A DNA stretch of 64,000 nt, taken from the NCBI GenBank assembly GCA_002379425.1, contig DFTH01000011.1:1-64000 (forward strand), read 5' to 3'. The notes under the pieces are model-generated. The model ran no database searches, was not told where the DNA came from, and saw only the letters and a program-made list of their open reading frames with translations. The position numbers and the translations under genes are program-made. Source of the DNA: Prevotella sp. UBA4217. GTDB lineage: Bacteria > Bacteroidota > Bacteroidia > Bacteroidales > Bacteroidaceae. Positions 27,078 to 33,638 of this stretch are shown one piece after another (the first letter of the stretch is position 1; the number at the start of each line of letters is the position of its first letter).

Positions 27078-28925
27078 ATGAAGAAAGTTATCATACTTAT
27101 TATCTCACTGACCTTTTTCCTGGGGGTAAAGGCAGAAGACGGTCACCAATTGTGGTTGAGATACCAACCTGTGAACAAGGCACAGGTCAGTGGCCCTGAA
27201 TGTATGGCTGCAGAAGAATTGCGAATCTACTATCCTGGCGAGACTGTCACGTTGGCACTCGATCCAACGATGGCCGACGATGCCTATCGCATCAATGGGA
27301 GCAGCATCACGGCTAAGACCGAACAAGGATTGCTTTACGGAGCATACGCCCTGCTTAGAGGAGAAAAGGGGTATTCCGCCCCTTATTGGAAACTCCGTAT
27401 CCTGAACCATTGGGACAACCTCGACGGTTCCATCGAACGAGGCTATGCGGGACGGAGCATTTTCTGGGATCTTGATGGCGACCAGCCAAAGGCAATCGAC
27501 GCCCAACTCGTCAAGGAATATGCCCGTGCCAATGCCAGCATCGGCATCAATGGTACCGTACTCAACAATGTCAATGCCTCGCCTAAGGTATTGTCGGCGG
27601 CTTATTTGCAAAAAGTCAAGGAGATTGCAGACATCCTACGCCCTTACGGAATAAAGGTCTATCTATCTGTCAATTTTGCTTCTCCGATGGCATTGGGTAA
27701 ACTCAAGACTGCCGACCCACTGAATGCGAGGGTGAAGGCTTGGTGGCAGACCAAGGCTAAGGAAATCTATGGACTGATACCAGACTTCGGCGGTTTCCTC
27801 GTGAAAGCCAATTCCGAGGGACAGCCTGGGCCTTTCGACTATAACCGTACCCATGCCCAGGGTGCCAACACACTGGCTGACGCCCTGAAACCATACGGTG
27901 GCATTGTAATGTGGCGCTCGTTCGTCTATGGTGCCAAGCACAAGGGGGAGGATCGCGTAAAGCAAGCAGTATCTGAGTTCAAAGAACTCGATGGTCAGTT
28001 CCGTGACAACGTCATTCTCCAGTCTAAGAACGGTCCGCTCGATTTCCAGCCTCGTGAGCCATACGCGCCTATCTTCGACAACATGCAGAAGACCGCCCAG
28101 ATGGCAGAGTTGCAGATTACTCAGGAGTATCTCGGCCAGTCACGCCATCTGGTCTATCTTGCCCCTATGTGGCGAGAGTTCTTCAGTTATGTCGCCCCAG
28201 ACAGACTCGTAGGTATCGCCGGTGTGGCCAACATCGGACTGGACAAGAACTGGTGTGGCCATCATTTCTCGCAAGCCAACTGGTACGCTTTCGGACGCCT
28301 GGCCTGGAACCCGAACCTGAAGAGTGAGGAGATTGCCCAGGAATGGCTCACCCAGACCTTCTCAGATTCTTCACTCTCCACTCTTCACTCTTCACTCTTA
28401 AGCATGATGCTCCGCAGTCGTGAGGCCTGTGTAGATTACATGATGCCTATCGGACTGCATCACATCTTCAAGTTTGACCATCATTATGGTCCGGAGCCCG
28501 ACGGTTTCATACCCACCTATCCCATTGAGTGGTGTCCTGTCTATTACCATCAGGCTGACAGTTTGGGCATTGGCTTTAACCGTACCCATACAGGTTCTAA
28601 TGCCACTGCCCAGTATCGCGATCCCTATTGTTCATTGTACGACGATATCAATACCTGTCCTGAGCGCTATCTGCTCTGGTTCCACCATGTACCATGGACG
28701 TATCGCATGAACAGCGGGCGGACAGTCTATGAGGAGATGCAGTTCCGCTACAACCGCGGTGTGAAGGAAGTGGAGGATTTCGTCAGGATATGGAACGAGG
28801 CCAAGCCGTTTATCGACGAGCAGCGCTGGCAAGAGGTAGATGTGCGGATGCAGCACCAACTGGAGAATGCGAAGGAGTGGCGCGATGCCTGCCTCACCTA
28901 TTTCCGTACGTTTGCTGAGAGATGA
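27078..28925 (+). CDS. glycoside hydrolase family 67 alpha-glucuronidase
   Basis: 615 residues with a signal peptide (cut near GVKA). GH67 enzymes release (4-O-methyl)glucuronic acid from the non-reducing end of xylo-oligosaccharides. The expected catalytic residues are seen: Glu in KANSEGQPGP, Asp in NGPLDFQPREP and Glu in ITQEYLGQ. Further motifs are GLDKNWCGHHFSQANWYAFGR and YMMPIGLHHI. Between TQTFS and MMLRSREA the protein reads DSSLSTLHSSLLS, encoded by a 7-base tandem repeat and unlike the usual helix there. It follows GH97 after 12 bases; the pair suggests hemicellulose oligosaccharide use. Confidence 0.93.
   Translation: MKKVIILIISLTFFLGVKAEDGHQLWLRYQPVNKAQVSGPECMAAEELRIYYPGETVTLALDPTMADDAYRINGSSITAKTEQGLLYGAYALLRGEKGYSAPYWKLRILNHWDNLDGSIERGYAGRSIFWDLDGDQPKAIDAQLVKEYARANASIGINGTVLNNVNASPKVLSAAYLQKVKEIADILRPYGIKVYLSVNFASPMALGKLKTADPLNARVKAWWQTKAKEIYGLIPDFGGFLVKANSEGQPGPFDYNRTHAQGANTLADALKPYGGIVMWRSFVYGAKHKGEDRVKQAVSEFKELDGQFRDNVILQSKNGPLDFQPREPYAPIFDNMQKTAQMAELQITQEYLGQSRHLVYLAPMWREFFSYVAPDRLVGIAGVANIGLDKNWCGHHFSQANWYAFGRLAWNPNLKSEEIAQEWLTQTFSDSSLSTLHSSLLSMMLRSREACVDYMMPIGLHHIFKFDHHYGPEPDGFIPTYPIEWCPVYYHQADSLGIGFNRTHTGSNATAQYRDPYCSLYDDINTCPERYLLWFHHVPWTYRMNSGRTVYEEMQFRYNRGVKEVEDFVRIWNEAKPFIDEQRWQEVDVRMQHQLENAKEWRDACLTYFRTFAER
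28370..28397 (+). repeat. 7-base tandem repeat inside the GH67 gene
   Basis: Four copies of TTCACTC (second copy TCCACTC). The unit is not a multiple of three, so gain or loss of one copy would shift the reading frame. Confidence 0.9.
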
Positions 28926-28965
28926 AAAGGACAGACTCACGAATATTAACAACAGATTTACGACA

Positions 28966-29502
28966 ATGCGAAGACTTTACTTGACTCTACTTCTTACGGC
29001 TCTGACGGGAATTGCTAATGCACAACAGCAGTTCACTGGCAAAGGTGTCAACGTCGTCATCATCGATACCGGTTTTGACCTGCTCCATCCCGCCTTCACC
29101 GACGAGCAGGTGGACGGTATATTCGACGGTCAATACGACTGGGACGGTCATCCCTACATGGTGCTGAGCGGCACCTCGATGGCCAGCCCCTACGTGGCAG
29201 GGGTCATCGCCACCTGGCTCGAGGCCAATCCCAATCTCACCGTCGGCGATGTGCAGACGTTCCTTCGGGAGACTGCCTTGCAAGATGAACATACGGCAGA
29301 AGCAGGTCCTCAAGCCGGCTACGGCAAACTCGACAAGCAGAAAGCCCTGCAGCGCGTGCTCAGCATGACGGGCATCCACAGCGTCGGCACCTCAGCCCCC
29401 GTCTCCGACAATGCGTGGTACACCCTTGAGGGCATCCGTCTGGCTGGCAAGCCTACCGCCAAGGGCCTGTATGTCAACCGAGGCAGAATTTATATCAAAT
29501 GA
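28966..29502 (+). pseudogene. internally deleted subtilisin-type (S8) serine peptidase
   Basis: 178 residues from ATG 28966 with a signal peptide (MRRLYLTLLLTALTGIANA). The catalytic Asp motif VVIIDTGFD (Asp34) is followed only 37 residues later by the catalytic Ser motif SGTSMASPYVAG (Ser71). The whole middle, with the HGTHVAG-type catalytic His and the oxyanion Asn, is missing; a working subtilisin has about 190 or more residues between Asp and Ser. The frame is intact through the junction near residue 60 and through the C-terminal sorting-like tail (WYTLEGIRL... GLYVNRG). It cannot be an active protease of this type. Its end overlaps the convergent mnmA by eight bases. Confidence 0.8.
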
Positions 29503-30577
29503 CAGTGATCTCGCCAGAGCCCAAACAGCGGTGATGGTGCTGGTCATAGATGACGCAGAACTGGCCTGGGGCGACACCGTGAATCCTGTCCTTGGCGTGC
29601 ATGACAAATGAGTCATCCCCCGTCTGTTCCAGTGTCCCTGGCAGATAGCCAGGCGTATGGCGTATCTTGAATGTTACCTCGCCGGGCTGCTGGGGTATGG
29701 TGAGCCAGTGCATGTCATGGATGGGGAAGTCCTGCTTATATGCTGTCTCGGGGTCATAGCCATGGGAGACATAGAGGATATTCTGCGCCACATCCTTCTT
29801 GACGACAAACCATGGTCCGCCACTGAAGCCCATGCCCTTACGCTGGCCGATGGTATGGAACCAGAGTCCTTTGTGCTGACCTATCCGTTTGCCTGTCTCC
29901 AGTTCGATGACGTCACCACACTTCTCACCCAGGTATCGGCGGATATAGTCGTTGTAGTTGATCTTCCCAAGGAAGCAGATGCCTTGGGAGTCCTTCCGAT
30001 GGGCGCTCACCAAATGCTCACGCTCTGCTATCTGGCGCACCTCATCCTTCACATAGTGACCAATGGGGAATAGTGCCTTGCGCAACTGCCAGTCGTAGAT
30101 CTGCGCGAGGAAGTCCGTCTGGTCCTTCACGGGGTCTGGACTGGTAACGAGCCATTTCCGCCCCTCCTCGTCGGTCTCTGTCTGGGCATAGTGCCCTGTG
30201 GCAATGAGATCGTAGTCGTGACCTCGCTTTTCGTCGAAGGCACCAAACTTGATCAGGCGGTTGCACATCACGTCGGGGTTTGGCGTATATCCCGCGCGTA
30301 CCTTATCCATAGTATATTTCGTCACCTGCCCCCAGTATTCCCGATGGCAGTCGATCACCTCCAACTTGCAGTCGTATTTATGCGCTACGGCCGTCGCCAT
30401 CTCCAGATCCTCCTCGGCAGTGCAGTCCCACTGCTCGCTTTCCTCTGGTCCGATGTTGATATAGAAGCAGTCGGGATGCAGACCAAGTCTGGCAAACTCA
30501 TACACGACCACACTACTATCCACACCGCCCGAAAGCAGCACGGCTATACGCTTCTTCTCTAATTCCTTAGCATTCAT
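29495..30577 (-). CDS. mnmA: tRNA-specific 2-thiouridylase MnmA
   Basis: 360 residues from ATG 30577 (MNAKELEKKRIAVLLSGG). The enzyme adds the 2-thio group to U34 of tRNAs for Lys, Glu and Gln. PP-loop SGGVDSSV, the first catalytic Cys in NPDVMCNRLIKFG and the second in SQGICFLGKI are all present, and the length is normal. The start is fixed by the TATCTTTG box, which ends five bases before the ATG; an upstream in-frame ATG at 30655 would lie outside the transcript. The gene is therefore likely leaderless or nearly so. Confidence 0.95.
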   Translation of the reverse strand: MNAKELEKKRIAVLLSGGVDSSVVVYEFARLGLHPDCFYINIGPEESEQWDCTAEEDLEMATAVAHKYDCKLEVIDCHREYWGQVTKYTMDKVRAGYTPNPDVMCNRLIKFGAFDEKRGHDYDLIATGHYAQTETDEEGRKWLVTSPDPVKDQTDFLAQIYDWQLRKALFPIGHYVKDEVRQIAEREHLVSAHRKDSQGICFLGKINYNDYIRRYLGEKCGDVIELETGKRIGQHKGLWFHTIGQRKGMGFSGGPWFVVKKDVAQNILYVSHGYDPETAYKQDFPIHDMHWLTIPQQPGEVTFKIRHTPGYLPGTLEQTGDDSFVMHAKDRIHGVAPGQFCVIYDQHHHRCLGSGEITVI

Positions 30578-30582
30578 GGGTG

Positions 30583-30590
30583 CAAAGATA
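30583..30590 (-). promoter_or_regulatory. -7 box of mnmA
   Basis: TATCTTTG on the minus strand, five bases before the ATG. Confidence 0.65.
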
Positions 30591-30632
30591 CGACATTTTC
30601 CTGAAATAAAGTTAAATCTTTGGCAAAAACCA

Positions 30633-30662
30633 TTGCCAATCCAAAAATTGTTCATATCTTTG
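30633..30662 (+). promoter_or_regulatory. promoter of the SPFH operon
   Basis: TTG at 30633-30635, 19-base spacer and TATCTTTG at 30655-30662. Confidence 0.8.
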
Positions 30663-30663
30663 C

Positions 30664-30680
30664 GATATCAATTTGATATC
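30664..30680. promoter_or_regulatory. palindromic operator candidate at the SPFH operon start
   Basis: GATATCAA-T-TTGATATC, a perfect 8-base inverted repeat one base past the -7 box, so it covers the predicted transcription start. The operon encodes a ribbon-helix-helix-like protein that could bind it. Confidence 0.65.
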
Positions 30681-30699
30681 ACTTTAAACATTAATCATT

Positions 30700-31665
30700 A
30701 TGGAGAATAAAGAGTATTCATTCAAAGGATCAGTGCTGAATGGCTTCTTGATGCTGTTCGCCAACATTATTGTGCTTATTGCCTCGATAGTAGGCATCAT
30801 CTATGCCATCATCCTGCTCGATGGTAGCGATGGCAGTCAGGGTGGCTGGCTGTTGGGCGGCGGCATCCTGCTGCTGATTGTCAACATCGTCTGCTGGTGC
30901 GGACTGTTCATGCTGGAACCCAATGAGGCCAAGGTCACTACGTGGTTTGGTAAGTACAGCGGAACAATCACCCAGACGGGTTTCTTCTGGATCAATCCCT
31001 TCTATTCGTCGAAGAAGGTATCACTGCGTGCCCGTAACCTCGACGCAGAACCTATCAAGGTGAACGACAAGACGGGCAACCCCGTGATGATCGGCCTCGT
31101 GCTGGTATGGAAACTGAAGGATACCTACAAGGCCCTGTTCGAAGTGGATTCACAGACGATGGCTGCCAATCCCAACAGCATCGGCTCTGACACCAAGGGA
31201 CTGATGAACGCGCTGGAGAACTTCGTCCGCGTACAGAGCGATGCTGCCTTGAGGCAGGTGGCTGGCCAGTATGCCTACGACGACGAGGACACGAAGCCTG
31301 GCGAGCCCACGCTGCGCTCGAGTGCCGACGAGATCAACGAGCAACTGGAACAGAAACTTGACGAGCGCTTGGCTTTGGCTGGCATCGAGGTGGTCGAGGC
31401 CCGCATCAACTATCTGGCCTACGCTCCTGAGATTGCTGCCGTGATGCTGCGCCGCCAGCAGGCTTCGGCCATCATCACAGCCCGCGAGAAGATCGTGGAG
31501 GGTGCCGTGTCGATGGTGAAGATGGCGCTCGACAAACTTTCAAATGAGGATATCGTGGAACTTGACGACGACAAGAAGGCTGCTATGGTCAGCAATCTGC
31601 TCGTCGTGCTCTGTGGCGACGAGAGTGCACAGCCCGTCGTGAATACGGGGACGCTGAACCACTGA
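30700..31665 (+). CDS. SPFH domain (band 7) membrane protein
   Basis: 321 residues. Two membrane segments near the N-terminus (about 13-40 and 52-72) are followed by an SPFH domain: EAKVTTWFGKYSGTITQTGFFWINPFY, then VSLRARNLDAEPIKVNDKTGNPV and LVWKLKDTYKALFEV. The C-terminal half is a charged helix (LEQKLDERLALAGIEVVEARINYL). SPFH proteins build ring-shaped scaffolds on membranes and often modulate proteases. It is the first gene of an operon with a small DNA-binding protein and two membrane proteins. Confidence 0.93.
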   Translation: MENKEYSFKGSVLNGFLMLFANIIVLIASIVGIIYAIILLDGSDGSQGGWLLGGGILLLIVNIVCWCGLFMLEPNEAKVTTWFGKYSGTITQTGFFWINPFYSSKKVSLRARNLDAEPIKVNDKTGNPVMIGLVLVWKLKDTYKALFEVDSQTMAANPNSIGSDTKGLMNALENFVRVQSDAALRQVAGQYAYDDEDTKPGEPTLRSSADEINEQLEQKLDERLALAGIEVVEARINYLAYAPEIAAVMLRRQQASAIITAREKIVEGAVSMVKMALDKLSNEDIVELDDDKKAAMVSNLLVVLCGDESAQPVVNTGTLNH

Positions 31666-31666
31666 T

Positions 31667-31771
31667 TAGTTTATAGTTCATAGTTTATAGTTCATAGTTC
31701 ATAGTTCATAGTTCATAGTTCATAGTTCATAGTTCATAATTCATAGTTCATAGTTTATAGTTCATAGTTTG
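31667..31771 (+). repeat. 7-base tandem repeat between the SPFH and Arc-like genes
   Basis: Fifteen copies of TAGTTCA with variants TAGTTTA, TAATTCA and TAGTTTG. It starts one base after the SPFH stop and its last base is the first base of the next gene's GTG. A TAG or TAA in every unit closes all three frames. Confidence 0.95.
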
Positions 31772-31965
31772 TGACTGAGAAGAAAACTAAGAGTTTCATC
31801 CTGCGCGTCGATGCTGAGACGATGAACGCGATAGAGGCCTGGGCTGCGGACGAGTTCCGCAGCACCAACGGCCAGTTGCAGTGGATCATCACCGAGGCTC
31901 TGCGCAAGGCCAAGCGTCTGCCCAAAAAGAAACAACAAACCCAAACAGAAGAAAACGATGAATAG
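31771..31965 (+). CDS. small Arc/ribbon-helix-helix-like DNA-binding protein
   Basis: 64 residues from GTG 31771; a TAG two codons upstream in frame rules out an earlier start, and the next ATG would remove the first strand. The sequence KSFILRVDAETMNAIEAWAADEFRSTNGQLQWIITEALRKAKR fits a ribbon-helix-helix fold (one strand, two helices), with a charged tail. Bacteroidota have such genes next to SPFH genes, often called Arc family. The ribosome-binding region is wholly inside the 7-base repeat. Its stop overlaps the next start (ATGAATAG). It may regulate its own operon through the palindrome at 30664; this is an inference. Confidence 0.75.
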   Translation: MTEKKTKSFILRVDAETMNAIEAWAADEFRSTNGQLQWIITEALRKAKRLPKKKQQTQTEENDE

Positions 31966-32140
31966 GAAAAAAGCATTAATATTGATTATGGTTCTTCAGT
32001 TCATGCTCCTGGCCATGCTGATAGTACTGTTTATATCTCATGTCATGAGCGTATCGGTCTTCGCGACCATAATAATAATTGTAGGTGTTGTTTGCACCGC
32101 AGCCACGATACTGGCGGTACGGAAACTCCCACCAATGTAA
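31958..32140 (+). CDS. small two-segment membrane protein
   Basis: 60 residues: a basic start (MNRKKA) and two hydrophobic helices (about 6-28 and 32-52), ending in RKLPPM. No family recognised. It overlaps the Arc-like gene by eight bases and is followed after 14 bases by the DUF1648 gene, which supports a real, co-translated gene. Confidence 0.7.
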   Translation: MNRKKALILIMVLQFMLLAMLIVLFISHVMSVSVFATIIIIVGVVCTAATILAVRKLPPM

Positions 32141-32154
32141 GACAATGCAGAAGA

Positions 32155-32643
32155 ATGGAAGAGAAGAATAGTTTTGATCTGAAGACTGTCAAGGTGCATC
32201 GTACCACAGAGGCGACGGTTTTTGAAGTGGCTTTCGTCATCTTGGCTATCATCGTCTGGGGCATCATCATCTGGATGATTCATCGTGCACCAGACATCGT
32301 TCCTACCCATTTCGATGCCTCAGGCAAGCCTAATGCCTACGGGTCGCCTTCAGGCATCATCATCCCCTGCATCATCCTGACGGCAGGCGCCATCCTCTGT
32401 ATGGGTATTGCCTACTTCCCGCGTCACATCAACATGCCCTTTAAGATCACCAACATCCGTCAGGTGGAGTGGACTATCCGCCTTATCCGAGTCATGGGTA
32501 TCACCCTTTTATTAATGCCTTTGGCTGTCGTCTATATGATGCTGAGCAAGTCTTCACCGTCGCTAGTACCACTATTGGGAGTCTTGGGCCTACTCCACCT
32601 GGAAATCATCGTATTCATAATACTTATCAATAAAGCAAAATAA
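32155..32643 (+). CDS. DUF1648 domain membrane protein
   Basis: 162 residues from ATG 32155; a longer in-frame start at 32092 would overlap the previous gene by 49 bases. Four hydrophobic segments are visible. The loop after the first, HRAPDIVPTHFDASGKPNAYGSP (shown in two parts: HRAPDIVPTHFD and ASGKPNAYGSP), is the DUF1648 signature found in SdpI-like immunity and signalling proteins. It ends the SPFH operon. Together with a small DNA-binding protein this resembles SdpR/SdpI-type immunity operons, but the link is only by analogy. Confidence 0.8.
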   Translation: MEEKNSFDLKTVKVHRTTEATVFEVAFVILAIIVWGIIIWMIHRAPDIVPTHFDASGKPNAYGSPSGIIIPCIILTAGAILCMGIAYFPRHINMPFKITNIRQVEWTIRLIRVMGITLLLMPLAVVYMMLSKSSPSLVPLLGVLGLLHLEIIVFIILINKAK

Positions 32644-32873
32644 CGGGAAACACGGGGACAGGAGGCACTTTTCTCCAGAAAAGAGCCTCTTTACGAAAAT
32701 GAGGAGGCTCTTTACGAATGTGAGGAGCCTCTTTAGCAACGTGAGGAGCCTCCTCATGTCCGTAAAGTGCCTTCTCATTTTGTTCCCAGGCCTTGGGAAT
32801 TCAGAAAAGAGCCTTCCTGTTCAGGAAAAGTGCCTCTCTATGTCGCACCCGACTGTTCACCTGACAAAATCTC

Positions 32874-32905
32874 TATATGCGCGCATATACGCACGCGCAT
32901 ATATA
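32874..32905. other. 32-base alternating purine-pyrimidine tract
   Basis: Pyrimidine and purine alternate without a break for 32 bases, with a CG/CA-rich core and TA-rich ends. Such tracts can adopt Z-DNA or cruciform structures under negative supercoiling. Copy 1 has two 14-base counterparts. Confidence 0.85.
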
Positions 32906-33022
32906 GTTGCCATACCCACTTTTTATGTGTCCCACCTGTCCCATCTGTCCCTGGTGGGAACTATCCTTCTTGGACAGATGGAACAGGTGGGACACTTGTT
33001 TTTGGCTTAAGACAACTATATA
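32900..33022. mobile_element. MITE-like hairpin element, copy 2
   Basis: 10-base perfect terminal inverted repeats, TATATAGTTG at 32900-32909 and CAACTATATA at 33013-33022. Inner arms 32927-32950 and 32972-32995 pair over 24 bases with one mismatch around a 21-base loop. Non-coding; related to 12140-12255. Confidence 0.55.
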
Positions 33023-33131
33023 ATATGATGCTGATTTTCATGTCTTTGCGACGAATTCTGGGCCGCTGAGCCGCGCCTGTCGCAAGTTCGTCTGCCTGTC
33101 GCTACAACTCGGAGCAAAAAAGAGGAAAAAG

Positions 33132-33163
33132 TTTGGAATGGGGCGAAATCCGTCGTACCTTTG
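33132..33163 (+). promoter_or_regulatory. promoter-like sequence at the TssD remnant
   Basis: TTTG at 33132-33135, a 20-base spacer and TACCTTTG at 33156-33163, a full consensus match. It overlaps the first codons of the only available reading frame, so promoter and coding roles compete. Confidence 0.6.
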
Positions 33164-33480
33164 CACCGGCCACCGACCGTGAAGGTCAGATCGCAGGTAT
33201 TCCCCGTGGTGGTCGTGTAACGATCCGTGTGAAGGCCATGAACGATGGCAACAGCCAGATGCTGCAGTGGATGCTGGCTCCTAACGACCCGCGCGACTTC
33301 ACTTGTACGTTCTATAACACGGTGGATGGCAACACGATGAAGCAGTTGAAGGGCACAGGCTGCTACTGCATCCACTACAAGGAGATGTGGGAAGACGGTC
33401 AGGAGCACTTCGAGGAGATGGAGATTGTGTGCCAGAAACTCGAGAACGGTCCCGTCGCCTATGAGAATCCCTGGAAATGA
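33133..33480 (+). pseudogene. N-terminally truncated TssD (Hcp-like) tube protein
   Basis: Up to 115 residues from a TTG. The pattern RRTFAPATDREGQ, then RGGRVTIRVKAM, a TMKQLKGTGCYCIHYKE strand pair and the end YENPWK follows the TssD family (Hcp-like tube proteins of Bacteroidota type VI secretion). The usual first strand, around 20-25 residues ahead of the TDxxGRP motif with an ATG, is missing, and the frame has a TGA at 33067 with no ATG in between. A consensus promoter lies across the first ten codons. No other type VI gene is in the window. I read it as an orphan or remnant; a short functional form from TTG 33133 cannot be excluded. Confidence 0.55.
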
Positions 33481-33482
33481 AC

Positions 33483-33577
33483 GATTAAGCGAGAGCAGAG
33501 TTAAGCCTGCTTAAACTCTGCCGAGCGTGAGTTCATTCGACGCGCAGCGTCAAGTAGGCGATTGAGCGAGAGCAGAG
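33483..33577. repeat. intergenic hairpins and 18-base direct repeat
   Basis: GATTAAGCGAGAGCAGAG at 33483-33500 recurs with one change at 33560-33577. The first copy continues into a hairpin, GCAGAGTTAAGC (33495-33506) against GCTTAAACTCTGC (33509-33521, one bulged A). Looks like a REP-type intergenic element. Confidence 0.65.
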
Positions 33578-33583
33578 CAATTG

Positions 33584-33618
33584 ACAGTCGGCAAGTTTGA
33601 TTCTTGCCGACTGTTTTT
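33584..33618. terminator. terminator between the TssD remnant and the CotH gene
   Basis: 12-base arms ACAGTCGGCAAG and CTTGCCGACTGT with a 7-base loop and a T-run on the plus strand. Confidence 0.9.
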
Positions 33619-33638
33619 ATTCAGATCAAGGGGGAAGA

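Larger units (their letters stand above)
32661..33022. repeat. composite intergenic repeat, copy 2
   Basis: Same order as copy 1 at 11971: four 21-base units, an inverted unit, palindromes around CCCAGGCCTTGGG and TTCCTGTTCAGGAA, an alternating purine-pyrimidine tract and a hairpin element. It fills most of the gap between the DUF1648 gene and the TssD remnant. The segment 32762-32834 differs from copy 1 at only about two positions. Confidence 0.85.

Noticed and set aside
32699..33010. Similar heptad frame in copy 2
   Set aside because: Same reason: it is the repeat read in frame, and the end runs through the MITE-like element.
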